Assembly (NCBI RefSeq): GCF_020509005.1
Contig: NC_063013.1
Span: 4,588,001 to 4,652,000 of the forward strand
DNA: 64,000 nt
Direction of reading: 5' to 3'
DNA from: Fulvia fulva
Lineage: Eukaryota > Ascomycota > Dothideomycetes > Mycosphaerellales > Mycosphaerellaceae
Positions 1 to 11,545 of the stretch are shown here, piece by piece. Made by a program: the position numbers and the translations under genes. The notes below the pieces were generated by a model. The model worked only from the letters and a program-made list of their open reading frames with translations. It made no database searches and was not told where the DNA came from. Positions within the stretch are counted from its first letter, which is position 1; every line of letters begins with the position of its first letter.

Positions 1-3000
1 TTGCTAGCTTTCAAAAGATCCTCATCGTCACCTGGATCGGCCATTCGGGCGGCTGACTTCATGCTTGCTTCGTGTTGTGCGGTCAGAGCATCTTGGTACG
101 TCGCCTCCGCCTGCATTGTCTCGTCCGCAGGTGGCGCCAGAAAAGGTCCACTGTAGTTTGGCCCCTGCACTGCCTGCCGAAACGGCATCGAGCCACAAGG
201 CCGTAGCTCGATCTGTCCGGTCGCCAACAGTGAGCGAGCAGCTTCAAACGGCTCCTGTCGCTTTTGTCTAGGTGGAGGTGCAGTGTGGAGCTTGAAATGC
301 TGCGGCTTAGCTCTGGTCTGGCCACCGATACTGAAGAGATCGATACGGCCATTCTCCGTGCCCACCAGCAGTTCTCGGTAGTCGGAGTTGAAAGCCGCCG
401 ACATAACAGCAGAACGTTGGTGCGAAGGAGCCGCGATGTCTTCAATGTGGGTGTTGTCTGATGAACGGTATGGGTTCCATACCTTCACGATGCCGTCTGA
501 CGAACCAGAGTAGAGTCGGCTGGCAGTAGCACCCCACGAGAGGAACCGAACGCCAGTATCAGGAGAGTCCTCCACGAGCACGGAACTGCCATGATTCAAA
601 GTATGCAATGGTACGTCCACCGATGCTCGTAGATCCCAGATGTAGACTGTTCCATCTGCAGATCCAGTAGCCACCAGTTTATCATCGTGCGGACAGAACA
701 CAACATCATTGAGATCACGTGCTCTGCACTCGAGCGTCTTCACCCTCCTCGCATACTGTTGGTTAGGTGCAAACAGATGCACTACGCCTCGGGTTCCTTT
801 GCTAACTTGAGTTCCAGTCGACAAAGCGGCCACAGCGAAAGCGACCGAAGCAGAACTTGGGAATGGATTCCAGGCCACATCGAAGACGTTGCGGGTAGCT
901 GTTCGCAGATCCACCGACTGACCTGTCGTCACGTCCCACAGACAAGTTTCACCGGCGTGGGCCTTTTCCTCATCGCCCGCAAAGCCTGCTAAGAGGTAAT
1001 TGCTGTGGTGATGTGCTTGTCCCCATTTCAGAGCAGAAGGGTAGATCGGCACCGAGACATCCAAGTTGCTGCGCGATGGCGAGAATGATATGCGTTCGCT
1101 GAAATCCCATCTGGAGCAGTTGAAGACTTTGACACAACTGGACGCTGCATGACATCCTGTAGCCACCGCGCTATTAGCGCGCACGGACAACAAGTCCACA
1201 GATGCAGTGTGCGGGACTGCATACTTGCAGGTGACTCCTGACAGATCCTTCTTTGTAGCATACATCCTGAGATGTTGGTCGGTGCCGGCCGTGTACAGTC
1301 TGTCGCCCTTTGGAGAGAAACCAGCAGCCGTCACTGTGAGGAACAGCCTAGGATCCTGCGTCTCTCGCATCGCGTGTAGGCCGTTCACATTCTTCTCGTT
1401 GTCAACGAGTGGGCGATGTACATGGTGTTCCACAAGTTCACGCAGCTCGCCACCCTTTGCATCGCCGATGAGGAGGTTCCTTGACATGTTGTATTGCATA
1501 CTCGTGGCATCAGATATGGCGATGGAACCCGCCACGAAACGATCATCGTTGGCCGACCATGACAATGCCACAACGTCACCGGACGTGCCGTGATATTGCT
1601 TCTGGATGCTATGAGACTTCACGACGTGGTTCTTCAGCTCCTCAGTAACCCCTCGCACCGATGTACCCCAAGCACGCATACCGGTAAGGCCAAGCTCACG
1701 CATCCGCAATGCACGAGACGCTGAATTTGGATGGATCAGGTCTTGTTTGAGCAAGTAATTGGGATGAGACATGTCGCCGTCCTTCATAGCAGTCGCTGCT
1801 GATTCTATGATCTCCCGGCCAGCATTGCGTACAGAGGCCCAGGAGACAAGTCCATCGATGGCAGAGGGGCCTCCGACCCTAGCGCCTCGCTTGCGAACAG
1901 GTGCTGCACGCTGCTCCGGCGAAGGTTTTCTGATGTTCTGCTTGGGCACAGTCGGTCTGACCACAGGAGGAGCGATCCTTTGAGGTCGTGTAGGAACGTT
2001 CTGAGCAGGTTCTAGTCGTTGTCCCTTTACTTTCGTAGAGTAATGGACTTGAACAGAGCCTAGAGACCGTCCCGGAAAGTAGGAGATAATCTCGTCCCAT
2101 GAAAGACCATCCACCTCCTTCAGACGCTTCAACAGTCTCCGGTCCTCAATCGTGTAAGGTGCATTGCGTTTACCAGTGGCCGCTGTGACGAGCCCGGCGG
2201 GGGACACCACTGGGGCATCATCTCTGGTCGTTGATAAACTATGATCCGAGTCAGACGTCCTCAGGGTGGCCGCGTTAATGGCAATTTGTGCTTCCAGTTC
2301 TTTATCCAAGGAGGATTTAGCCACCGTGCTAACAGCTCGTGGGAGGTCCGCTGCAGACCGTGGGATGCTCGTGACGGTGCGTTGGAATGGCCTAGGGGCA
2401 GGCAGATCCGGCTCGTCAGAGTATGAGACTCTTTCGCCGAAGGGATCAGTCTTGTCGACTGAGCTTGGTCGAGTCTTTGGGTCGATGTCTGTAACTTTGA
2501 AACTCTTCTGAGCCGCATTGGCACCATCGTCGGTCCTGCGACGCTTGATAGCAGCCTCAATAGCTTGGTAAGGGTCAATTGATGCGACAGTCCGTTTGAA
2601 GTTTTGTTGAACGCCTGTAACTCCAGGCGCTGCGGCTACGGTCATCAGACCAGCACCGGAGTACGAATCCTCGTTGGAAGTGTTGGCCCGCGGTATAAAA
2701 TCCGGTCGTTGAGGTATTGATGCCGGCTTCCCAGCTGAAATGGGGGATGGATTGCTACCTGACCATGGTCTGCCAGATGTGTCGCCAGAACCTGGGCCAG
2801 CTGCAGCAGATCGCTGAAGTGGCTGCTTCAACACGACCTGCGCGTCGGACTTCCTTGGTTGTGCCTTATGAACTGCGTTCTCCCTAACAGGCACTTGTGA
2901 CACCCGGCGATCTTTGTACCGCTGATCTTTGTCGATTCCACCACTGCTTCGCTGCTCTGCCTGCGGAGACCCAAAGCCTCGCTTGCCCATGCTGGAGCGC

Positions 3001-3446
3001 AATTGTTCGAGGCTAGCATTGTCGTTCGCTGCGACTCCCGCTAGCAGTGCAGCCAGCGAAGCTCCTCCTGGTGAGCCGTTGTGGTGTGAACCTCTTCTCT
3101 CGCCATTTGAATTGTTCTGTCGCGTCTCTTCGCTGGCTCGTGGTATGTGCGACACATTATAACTGCTGTCCCCGACGGATCCATTTACGAAGCCCACACT
3201 GTGGCCATTGGCTCTCGCTGGCAGGAAGACATTCGGCTGTGCCTGCTGGGCTCGTGGTGTACCGTTGTTGGAATGGCTCTGCTGAGGTCGCTGAGGTCCA
3301 TCGGCCTTCCCAACGCTGCCATTTTGACCGCTCGTGCTTCCAGTACCGGTGAATTTCTCCTTACGTGGTGCAAAGCTACTCAATGCCGACTTTGGTGGTG
3401 ATGGCTCATCGTCTTCGTCGCTGGAGCACAAGTCTATGACCGACAT
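1..3446 (-). CDS. Myb/SANT-like and WD40 repeat protein, truncated at window start
   Basis: One open frame runs from an ATG at 3446-3444 to position 1 without a stop, so at least 1,148 residues are present and the C-terminus lies outside the window. The N-terminus reads MSVIDLCSSDEDDE, a hydrophobic VIDL core followed by acidic/serine residues, which is the layout of a SUMO-interaction motif. Residues about 20-420 are low-complexity, basic and Ser/Pro-rich. Around residue 430 comes a Myb/SANT-like helix-turn-helix (YTIEDRRLLKRL, then LSWDEIISYFPGRS). From about residue 625 onward are WD40 repeats with endings such as GTVYIWDL and GIVKVWNP. Known: WD40 propellers are interaction platforms and Myb/SANT modules bind DNA or histone tails. 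Inferred: a nuclear, chromatin-associated scaffold. I do not recognise a characterised orthologue. No intron is needed. Confidence 0.8.
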   Translation of the reverse strand, partial: MSVIDLCSSDEDDEPSPPKSALSSFAPRKEKFTGTGSTSGQNGSVGKADGPQRPQQSHSNNGTPRAQQAQPNVFLPARANGHSVGFVNGSVGDSSYNVSHIPRASEETRQNNSNGERRGSHHNGSPGGASLAALLAGVAANDNASLEQLRSSMGKRGFGSPQAEQRSSGGIDKDQRYKDRRVSQVPVRENAVHKAQPRKSDAQVVLKQPLQRSAAAGPGSGDTSGRPWSGSNPSPISAGKPASIPQRPDFIPRANTSNEDSYSGAGLMTVAAAPGVTGVQQNFKRTVASIDPYQAIEAAIKRRRTDDGANAAQKSFKVTDIDPKTRPSSVDKTDPFGERVSYSDEPDLPAPRPFQRTVTSIPRSAADLPRAVSTVAKSSLDKELEAQIAINAATLRTSDSDHSLSTTRDDAPVVSPAGLVTAATGKRNAPYTIEDRRLLKRLKEVDGLSWDEIISYFPGRSLGSVQVHYSTKVKGQRLEPAQNVPTRPQRIAPPVVRPTVPKQNIRKPSPEQRAAPVRKRGARVGGPSAIDGLVSWASVRNAGREIIESAATAMKDGDMSHPNYLLKQDLIHPNSASRALRMRELGLTGMRAWGTSVRGVTEELKNHVVKSHSIQKQYHGTSGDVVALSWSANDDRFVAGSIAISDATSMQYNMSRNLLIGDAKGGELRELVEHHVHRPLVDNEKNVNGLHAMRETQDPRLFLTVTAAGFSPKGDRLYTAGTDQHLRMYATKKDLSGVTCKYAVPHTASVDLLSVRANSAVATGCHAASSCVKVFNCSRWDFSERISFSPSRSNLDVSVPIYPSALKWGQAHHHSNYLLAGFAGDEEKAHAGETCLWDVTTGQSVDLRTATRNVFDVAWNPFPSSASVAFAVAALSTGTQVSKGTRGVVHLFAPNQQYARRVKTLECRARDLNDVVFCPHDDKLVATGSADGTVYIWDLRASVDVPLHTLNHGSSVLVEDSPDTGVRFLSWGATASRLYSGSSDGIVKVWNPYRSSDNTHIEDIAAPSHQRSAVMSAAFNSDYRELLVGTENGRIDLFSIGGQTRAKPQHFKLHTAPPPRQKRQEPFEAARSLLATGQIELRPCGSMPFRQAVQGPNYSGPFLAPPADETMQAEATYQDALTAQHEASMKSAARMADPGDDEDLLKAS

Positions 3447-4296
3447 GTTGTTCCGCTGGCGCTGGCATGAAACTCGTGCAGCATCGCAATTCGGATCAGA
3501 AGGTGAGCAATGAGCGCCATGTATGCAGAAGGAGAAGAGAAGTTGTACGGCGAAGCTGTTGAGCCAGCAAAGCTCACCTGAAGGATGTCTCGACAGCAAC
3601 GCGAAAGTTATTGCAAAGTGAAGGTCGACGCGGGGGAACGCGTAGAGTGCTCGAAACGCGGAAGGTGCCGCCGACATCACTGCAACATGTGAGCAGCAAC
3701 GATATATGCCGATGCATGTGATGAGCGAAAGCATATGATGAGAAAGGTGAGATCAAAAGCGCTGAGATGCGGTACGTGTGATAGAAAACGGGCATGTGAT
3801 CCTTGGAGCATGTCTCCATCAAGCTTCAATAGTACCACCATCAGTCTATCTAATGTGCATTGAGCCCAAATAAACCGCCCCTCCAACATACGGCTGCTGC
3901 TACTATCTTGGAGTATCGCCGTCGGTCCACTTGACTCATTGCGGCATGGTGGGCGACCGCAATCTCTGGCCCAAACCACTCTGGAAGTGATGTCGACTGC
4001 CAGAACCACACCGAATGGGACGTGGCGTGAGCCAGCTGTGAACCTCGCTTCCTTTGTCGCGAGGCTGTGTCATGAGGCAAGCGTCGACCGTCGTGTTCTC
4101 TGCGAGCATACCTCCGAGTAGAGGTCCTGTTCCGGGCAGGCTGGTTAACATTGACCCCAGGTCGCGTACAAGCAGCTTTGCTGCTGGTAGGTCATGATTG
4201 ACCTCCGTTCTATGCAGTCGATTACAAGATCCTGATACCATTTCCCATGTTCAGTCCTTAGCTCAAGCAGTGTGTTATGGTGCCTTGCTTTTGGCA
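3447..4296. other. Intergenic region, promoter side of the Myb-WD40 gene
   Basis: No convincing coding frame is visible on either strand; the open frames here are short and of unbiased composition. The region should hold the promoter of the minus-strand Myb-WD40 gene and the 3' end of NCE101. An ACGCGT hexamer lies at 3638-3643, about 190 bp upstream of the Myb-WD40 start. Confidence 0.5.
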
Positions 4297-4557
4297 TTAG
4301 TCAGACTTCTCCGTTGCTGGCCTTTCCGGTGCGTCGCTGTCGAACACCATGGTAATCCTTCGCCTGAGACTCTCAATGGTCTGTTCGGTCGTTCTGCCTT
4401 TCTCTTTCTCTTCCCGATTGATGCGAACCACGGCTGCGATGATGCCTACGCTGACAGCGAAGATGGGATCAATGACTCTGTTTGAAGGTTAGCCGCTGCT
4501 GGATAATGACAGCATTGAGCAGAGAGCTTACCTCGAGATCAAGTAGGGTGCAGACAT
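4297..4557 (-). CDS. NCE101: Non-classical export protein 1 (NCE101 family)
   Basis: Two exons, 4557-4532 and 4477-4297, joined across a 54-bp intron with GTAAGC donor and AACAG acceptor, encode 68 residues. The product begins MSAPYLISR and continues VIDPIFAVSVGIIAAVVRINREE, one hydrophobic segment followed by a charged tail. The layout and the start (APYLISR, then a DPIFA motif) match the fungal NCE101 family of very small membrane proteins linked in yeast to leaderless protein export. The gene is too short and split to appear as a long open frame. It is divergent from PEX16, with 267 bp between the two starts. The family call is confident; the export function rests on yeast work only. Confidence 0.85.
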
Positions 4558-4824
4558 CGTATCGGTCCAGGGTTACACGGTCCAGAAAGACGATGTCGCG
4601 TTGGAGGTGTGGTTGTTGGAAGGAAGAGCTCTGTTTGACATGTGAAGATTAAGTTGATGGAGAGGTAAGCAAGCTTTGATGAGGCTTCTCCATCAAATCC
4701 GGGCCATCCAGGAAGCCTCGGCAACACGGAGATCTACTAGCGCATCATCCAGTCCGCGATCTCGCGCCCTCTCCTCTGTTCCAACGCACTCGCATTGTGC
4801 TCACAAACACGACATCACGACGCC
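4558..4824. promoter_or_regulatory. Divergent promoter region between NCE101 and PEX16
   Basis: These 267 bp separate two head-to-head start codons, so the core promoters and 5' leaders of both genes must lie here or overlap. I see no strong TATA box. Confidence 0.5.
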
Positions 4825-6037
4825 ATGGAGCGCGTCAAATCTGCCACCGAGCAGACCAAGGTCGTGTTAAAGCTGCCGTCGAAATGGGTCAGCATGTATG
4901 GCGACTTCATTACCAAGAACGCTGGCGCAGTCGGTCAGGTCGAGGGCGCATTGCGATCGTTGACATATCTTGTCCCTGGTACGTCAAGAATCGATGAGCT
5001 ATTGGTCTGCAGGATCTCACCGTATCGCAGGCGGACTGAAGATGTCCGACACATCGACCGAATCCCTCAACTCTGGCGTGCAACTGCTCTCCTTATATCA
5101 CGATAACCTCCTGTCCCGAGCGCTGGCGCAACAACTTCGAGCACCGCGACATCAAAGCCCGCACAATCGATATACAAGGTTCTACTGCCAGAAGAGCCCT
5201 ACATACCGGAGGACTGCAACGACATTGCAGATCGTGCAGTATACTGAACTATTGCTTGAGATGATGGCGAAGAAGCGGGGCGAGAAGACAAGATGGAGGC
5301 TCGTAATGCTATTGGAGGCAGTGAAGGCTGTGTGCAGACTGATAATCATGCGACTGACGAATTCCCGGCCGCTTTTGTCTCCTCCCTTGCCGGAGCGCGA
5401 AGTTGTGGTGGAGGAGAAGAACACCGACGACGAGGAACTGGCCAGCACACCAAGCGAACTATCGGACATGACAGCAGGCAGCGAACGGTGGACTATGCCG
5501 AGGACATCTTTGACACTTCCGCCACTGCCAAACCCGGATGACATATCGTCTTATCTGCTCTCGAAAGTGCTAACAGCGGACGACATCAAACCTCCCAAGG
5601 CTCTCGTGCACCGGACTTCTGGATTCGGAGAAATTGCAGAAGTCATGTTCATCTTGCGCCCCGTCATATATGCCATGGCCATGGCTTATTGGTCACAACG
5701 AGAGAACGGCAAGGGCAAAGCAGACTGGCGGCCCTGGCTACTCGGCTTGAGCATCGAGTACGGCGCACGACAAATCGCGAAGCACGATCTAGAGCGAAGA
5801 CGACCCGGCGGCGCAAGAGGACTTACGCAGCTCGAGCGGGAAGAGCTCAAGAAGCGCGGCTGGTCACTGGCGTGGTGGACGATGCGCGGCGCCTTCTACG
5901 AGAATGTCACTCGAGGCATAATCAACGGCTTTGCTGGGAAGCTGAAGAATAAGCCTGTCCTGGACATGATCGGCACCTTCATGGAGGACTACGACTTCCT
6001 CTGGGATCAGTTCTACTTTCCGACTGCAACATTATAA
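4825..6037 (+). CDS. PEX16: Peroxisomal membrane biogenesis protein PEX16
   Basis: Exon 1 (4825-4978) and exon 2 (5031-6037) flank a 52-bp intron (GTACGT donor, TCGCAG acceptor) and encode 386 residues. The start is the ATG at 4825 (MERVKSATEQTKVVLKLPSKW). Family hallmarks are SPHNRYTRFY, the helical stretch QIVQYTELLLEMMAKKRGEK, LTNSRPLLSPPLPERE just before an acidic linker, and a conserved C-terminal part (RPVIYAMAMAYW, SLAWWTMRGAFYENV) ending in DYDFLWDQFYFPT. PEX16 acts at the ER and peroxisome membrane as a receptor for PEX3 and early peroxisomal membrane protein insertion. Length and architecture fit a complete functional orthologue; it is absent from S. cerevisiae but present in filamentous fungi. 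Confidence 0.95.
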
Positions 6038-6540
6038 TGACTTCCTTTGTGTCACATGATACCTGATTTAGCGAGCGATGGGTTGGCATATGGGTGCTAC
6101 ACGCAAAGGCATGGCGTTACGGAGCATCTTGTATGGACACGAGCCGCCCGTTGTTGACCGGTGTAAGGGCAGTCTTGAGGCTGGGGTGCGGCGAAGGCTG
6201 AATGACGGGCAGACAAAGACCCGGAAAGGACTTCTTTATTGCTGAGCGATGTTCATGATCGCATCAGTAGCTATTGCATATGCGACATTCATCACCCGAC
6301 TCAGATCATCTTGTGCCTCAATCTGCGAAGTGAACTCTCGCGGCTGCAAAGCCTCGCGCATCAGTAGTCACGAGCGCGCTAAGCCAGCCCCACCGACCGC
6401 CTGCTGCCTCTTAACACTCTCCACGCTCTTGCTCTTCTACACCCACCAACCTACGACAACAACAACATCGACCAACGCTGTGCGAACTACTCGGACCAAC
6501 AACCAGACCAGCAGACTTACCAACCACAACCACCGCCATC
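6038..6540. promoter_or_regulatory. PEX16 3' region and ATG8 promoter/leader
   Basis: There is no coding frame of interest. The last ~100 bp before the ATG8 start form a CA/AAC-rich leader (ACAACAACAACATCGACC type), typical of a well-translated 5' UTR in filamentous fungi. Confidence 0.5.
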
Positions 6541-7065
<525 letters not shown>

Positions 7066-7908
7066 GCGACCAACCCGAACCATACACCCCTCCCACCCCA
7101 CGACCACGATACGGAATCTTACGAACGACGTCCCGAACATGCCCACGACAAGAACGTTCTCCTTGGTTTCTCACAACACGGGCGTTATTGCAATTTGATG
7201 ATGGGCAGACACAAAGGGCTACCGACACTACCGACGCCAGGTATACGAGGAGCATGATGATAAGCAGTACGCGAACATGACAATACCAACAACGAAAGGG
7301 AGCAGTACGGCTGTAGAGCAGAAGTAACTAGCCCTTTTCTCCATGTAGTCGCGCTATCTCATCTGTCAGTTCTTCTCTGCTTGTTGAGTTCTCCCATTCT
7401 GTCATCCCTCGCGCGGCTCGCGGATTGCGACTGCGACATGGATTGTGACGTAGGTGATCAGGGCACGAGCGTCAGATGATTATCTTGCGCATGCCAGCAA
7501 CCAACAACGCACCGCTCGATGCAGCGTGCCTTTCTGATTTACAATACTCCCAGCCCTCTACACGCATCACTTCGCTGCCTTGGGCTATCTACTAAGCGCC
7601 AAAGCCGCCCCTCGCTGACCGCTCGACTCTAAGAAGCTTCATCGCGGGGCAGCTGCAGGGCCGAGCTTCGGCGTACTGTACATGTACCCTTGTCGCAGGC
7701 ATGTGATGCGCATCATTGACAGTATTGCTCGGATGCAGAGCATAAGTAAGACGACATAGTAACGTATCGGTATAGATCCACATTGACAAGTTCTGCTATG
7801 GACATAGGCTAATGAACGGTAAGTACATCACATCTCTATCTTGACTCCCACGTCAAACACTTCTTACGGTATACTGCCACAATCGAACTATCGACACACT
7901 GTGCCATC
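7066..7908. other. Intergenic region between ATG8 and the monooxygenase gene
   Basis: This holds the ATG8 3' untranslated region and the promoter of the downstream flavoprotein. No open frame with convincing coding character, and no RNA gene, was recognised. Confidence 0.5.
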
Positions 7909-9138
7909 ATGGCGTCTACCAGTACTCCAAAGAACGTCTTGATCATAGGCGGCTCCCTGGCCGGTCTCATGCACGCCCTAGTACTCCTCTCCCTCCCCAA
8001 TTCGCCAGACAAAATCACAATTCTCGAGCGATCTCCAACGAATCTACTCCACAACCAAGGAGCTGGCATTGTAGCTGGTCCTGAAGTACAGCAGTTCTTC
8101 TCCGAGTATGTCCGAGCCGGCGGGGAGATCGCTATTGCCAGCAAACTCAGGCATTACCTCAAGAAGGATGGGACCGTGATCCCCGAGAGTGTGGAGAGGA
8201 GAGAGCAGCGAATGACGAGTTGGGACTTACTCTATCACTTGTTACGATGGAGAGTCGAGGGGTTGAGGAGTGAGTATGTAAAGGGCTTGAAGGGAGATGA
8301 GAGGCCTAAGGCAGAGTATGTGAATGGATGTACTGTGACCGGGGTTGAGGATGCAGGAAAGGATGGTGTGGAAATTACATGGCAGCAGAAGGACGCCGGA
8401 GAGAGTAGTGAAGTGGTGGATCTGGTTATAGCTGCGGATGGGGCTTCGTCGACGGTACGAAAGTTGCTGAGACCGGAGGTGGAGAGGAAGTATGCTGGGT
8501 ATGTTGCGTGGCGAGGTACTGTTCCTGAACGTCAGCTATCGGATGAGGCGAAAGAAGTGTTTGTGGAGAAGTTCACCTTCTATTATGGCACCGGCACGCA
8601 GACTTTGGGCTATCTCATACCTGGCAAAGATGGGACGATGGGGCCTGGGCGGCGGCTATTCAATTGGGTGTGGTATGTCAACTACCAAGAAGTCAGCGAG
8701 GAGCTGGAAGAACTCATGACGGACACCAATGGCAAGCGGCATGCCATCACTCTGCCGGTAGGTTTGATGCAGCCGCAAGTCTGGGAGAAGCAAAAAGCCC
8801 ACGCTGCGAAGGCGCTACCTCCCCAATACGCCGAAGCAGTGGCGAAGACGGAGCAGCCGTTCATCCAAGCCATCACGGATGTGATCAGTCCTGAGAATAG
8901 CTTCTTTGATGGGAAGGTTCTGCTAGTTGGCGATGCTTTGGCAGGCTTCAGACCTCATACTGCTGCCTCTACGGGACAGGCAGCCTTCGATGCACTGCAG
9001 CTTGGTAAGCTGTACGGCGGTGGTATGACCAAGCAAGAGTACAACTCGGCAGTCTTGGGGTTTGCTGCTAGGTTGCAGAAGGCTGGTGTCGTGATGGGCG
9101 AACGTAGTCAGTTTGGCCAACATCCGCTGGCGGGTTAG
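7909..9138 (+). CDS. FAD-dependent monooxygenase (aromatic hydroxylase type)
   Basis: A single exon encodes 409 residues from the ATG at 7909. Near the N-terminus VLIIGGSLAGLMHALVL is the Rossmann FAD-binding motif in the GGSLAG variant seen in the 2,6-dihydroxypyridine 3-monooxygenase-like branch of class A flavoprotein hydroxylases. The DG motif (VIAADGASSTVRKLLRP) lies near residue 175, and the second FAD motif is VLLVGDALAGFRPHTAAS near residue 340. All three motifs expected of a single-component NAD(P)H-dependent aromatic hydroxylase are present and ordered normally. No biosynthetic cluster surrounds it, so a catabolic or detoxifying role is as likely as secondary metabolism. The substrate cannot be read from sequence. 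Confidence 0.85.
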   Translation: MASTSTPKNVLIIGGSLAGLMHALVLLSLPNSPDKITILERSPTNLLHNQGAGIVAGPEVQQFFSEYVRAGGEIAIASKLRHYLKKDGTVIPESVERREQRMTSWDLLYHLLRWRVEGLRSEYVKGLKGDERPKAEYVNGCTVTGVEDAGKDGVEITWQQKDAGESSEVVDLVIAADGASSTVRKLLRPEVERKYAGYVAWRGTVPERQLSDEAKEVFVEKFTFYYGTGTQTLGYLIPGKDGTMGPGRRLFNWVWYVNYQEVSEELEELMTDTNGKRHAITLPVGLMQPQVWEKQKAHAAKALPPQYAEAVAKTEQPFIQAITDVISPENSFFDGKVLLVGDALAGFRPHTAASTGQAAFDALQLGKLYGGGMTKQEYNSAVLGFAARLQKAGVVMGERSQFGQHPLAG

Positions 9139-9736
9139 ATACGAATATGCAAGCCCTGGCATAGCAGGGAGGATGCTGTTTCCTGGACCATGGGATTGCG
9201 TGTTCGTTCGTCTGTGTCGTCGAAGCTGCATTGCTACTATTGAACGCTGCAGACAAGGAGCCGGCTTTGCAAACCAATCATTGATGTGAACGACCTGTAC
9301 AGCCTTACTGTAAAGTGCTGCACTGGCAGCGCATATACGATCCTACCTCTCATCAGTGCTATGGCTTCCAGAACTGGTAGGAACACAGCCTCTGGCACAA
9401 CACTGAATGGATGATCAGGAGTACAGTAGCTGCTTGCTATCGCGAGCTGTGACGGTTGCGCAAGTGTCATCAATTGGGCCCTACCACGTGTCGCGGGATA
9501 CAAGCTGCTCGAAACGGGTCATGACCTGCATGGACCAATGAGTTCCGGCTTCCTCGACATGCACCCGACTCCTGCACCTCAACTGGAGTCTGCCTGCGGA
9601 CGCTCATGTGCGGCGGGATTAATGTACAGACCGTCTGGTCAGGCGCGCCAGGCGATCATGTTCACTCCCTTTTCGCACTCCTCCCACCTTCATCGCGTGC
9701 GAGCAACTAGAAGTACTATATACAGGTGGTTTTTCG
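9139..9736. other. Intergenic region upstream of the AIM6-like gene
   Basis: No coding frame is supported. A TATA-like ACTATATACA occurs at about 9715-9724, but it is only ~12 bp before the start codon, so it may be leader sequence rather than a core promoter. Confidence 0.4.
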
Positions 9737-11183
9737 ATGTCGAGCAACGGCGGAATCAAGGCCGCGTCCTCGGATTCTCACGCTCTCGACTCGCGGACGT
9801 CCATGAGCGAAGGGTCTACCGTTGCCGCGCCGTACCGGGACAGCTTCGAAGATGACGAGGATCTGTCGAGTGCTGTTCTCGAGCAGTCACGGAGTGGTGT
9901 TCTTGCGAGGCTGCTTGGTGCATTGGGGATGACGGTGCGGCGGCGGAAGGCATCATATGACTACTTCGAGCAGAATCACCTACCTGAAGGCTTGCTGAAG
10001 AGGCATTCGCCGCCACGAGAGCTGCGAAGATGTCGAAGGTCATATGTCGCTGGAGTCCTCAAGAGAGCGTTGATAGCTCTGCCCCTGGTGGTTTTGCTGG
10101 CGTTGTTAGTCTTGTATCTCCTTTGGTGAAGGTTGGAAAGCTGACCGCTGTGATAGTGGCGTATTGCACATTCTACAAGCCGTAGTTGGACGAGCCCAGT
10201 TGTTATGGGACGTGGACACCTACGATGGATATTGGCCTGACTGGGGCAAGCCAGGCCATGTTGGAGCTGGCTTGAAAGACTACCCAACAGACGCTACACG
10301 AGACGTGATACCAATTCGCTGCCACTCGCACAACGATTACTGGAGAAGAGTACCTCTATTCGACGCCATCCACTGGGGATGTACAGGCGTCGAGGCGGAT
10401 GTCTGGCTCTTCGATGAGGAGCTCTACGTTGGTCACAACACCGCATCACTCACAAGAAATCGAACATTCCGAAACCTCTACGTCAACCCCCTCGTAGACC
10501 TCCTCGACAAGATGAACCAAAACACCACCTTCGCCAACACGACCGGCCACGGCGTCTTCGATGAGGACCCCAACCAATCTCTCATCCTCCTCATCGACTT
10601 CAAAACCAACGGCCGCGACACCTGGCCCTTCGTCTCGAAGCAACTCGAAGCACTCCGCGAAAAAGACTACCTCACATACTGGGACGGCAACCAGACCCAT
10701 TCCCGCGCCGTAACAGTCGTAGGAACCGGCAACACCCCCTTCGACCTTGTGACCAAAAACGAAACCTACCGCGACATTTTCTTCGATGCACCGCTCGACA
10801 AGCTCTTCGAGAACCCCAAAGAACATTTCTCCGCCCCATCCCTCCCACAGAAATCCTCCCAAGGCACCGTCGGGACGTCCTCATCCTCCGACTTCAATCC
10901 CGGCAATTCCTACTACGCCTCCGTCTCGTTTATGCACGCCGTGGGTTTCGTCTGGAGAGGAAGATTGTCTTCGTCGCAGATGAACATCATCCGGGGACAG
11001 ATCCACGGTGCGCAGAGACGAGGTCTGAAAGCGAGGTATTGGGATACGCCAAGCTGGCCGGTAGGCTTGAGGAATCATGTTTGGCATGTGCTCATGGAAG
11101 AGGGCGCGGATATGTTGAATGTGGATGATCTGAGAGGTGCAGCGGTCGAGAATTGGAAGGCGAGGACGCATGGGTTCTGGTAG
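9737..11183 (+). CDS. AIM6-like membrane protein with a PLC/GDPD-like phosphodiesterase fold
   Basis: Exon 1 (9737-10104) and exon 2 (10157-11183) encode 464 residues. I chose the GTTAGT donor at 10105 because it gives a 52-bp intron with a CTGAC branch site and acceptor at 10156. A disordered N-terminus precedes one membrane segment around residues 112-132. The catalytic-type domain follows: HSHNDYWRRVPLFDAI near residue 178, GVEADVWLF and then YVGHN, the metal/substrate pattern of phosphodiesterase TIM barrels, then LLIDFKTNG. This matches the fungal AIM6 family (altered inheritance of mitochondria 6), whose reaction has not been established. A type II membrane protein with a lumenal or extracellular domain is likely, and several N-glycosylation sequons (NRT, NQT, NTT) fit that topology. 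Confidence 0.85.
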
Positions 11184-11545
11184 AGTATTAGCCAGGGAGA
11201 AGAGACAATAATCACGACGGAGGAGCGAGCTCTGCGGCTATGAAGTTCTATGAAGTGAGGAAGCATGCGGCATGTTTGGAGACTTGAGCAGGCGGGGCAT
11301 TTAGAATCTGCACAGTGATACCCACATGATGAATGAGGCAGATTGATAGATTACGTGTAAAGACGACGATCTCATCATGAAAAGACTGAGAAGTAAAGTA
11401 TCACACATCCGCGTTTTATCTCATTGCGCCGTATGCTGTTCCTCTAATGGCCCGTGGAAGCAAAGTCATGATGTAAAGTGTGCTAGCAATGCAGGAAACT
11501 CGCAGAAGGGTATCGTGAAACATAAGAGCCAGCCAGCAACTCCAT
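11184..11545. other. Convergent 3' regions of the AIM6-like gene and SCC3
   Basis: The flanking genes point toward each other, so this interval should hold both 3' UTRs and terminators. No further gene was seen. Confidence 0.5.

Noticed and set aside
4198..4485. 95-codon plus-strand open frame
   Set aside because: It lies antisense to the second NCE101 exon, which has clear family similarity and good splice sites.
10124..10156. Alternative ~31-bp intron in the AIM6-like gene
   Set aside because: Too short for fungal splicing; the GTTAGT donor at 10105 gives a 52-bp intron with a good branch site.
7909..11183. Possible secondary-metabolite cluster around the monooxygenase
   Set aside because: The neighbours are ATG8 and an AIM6-like gene; no synthase, transporter or regulator is linked.
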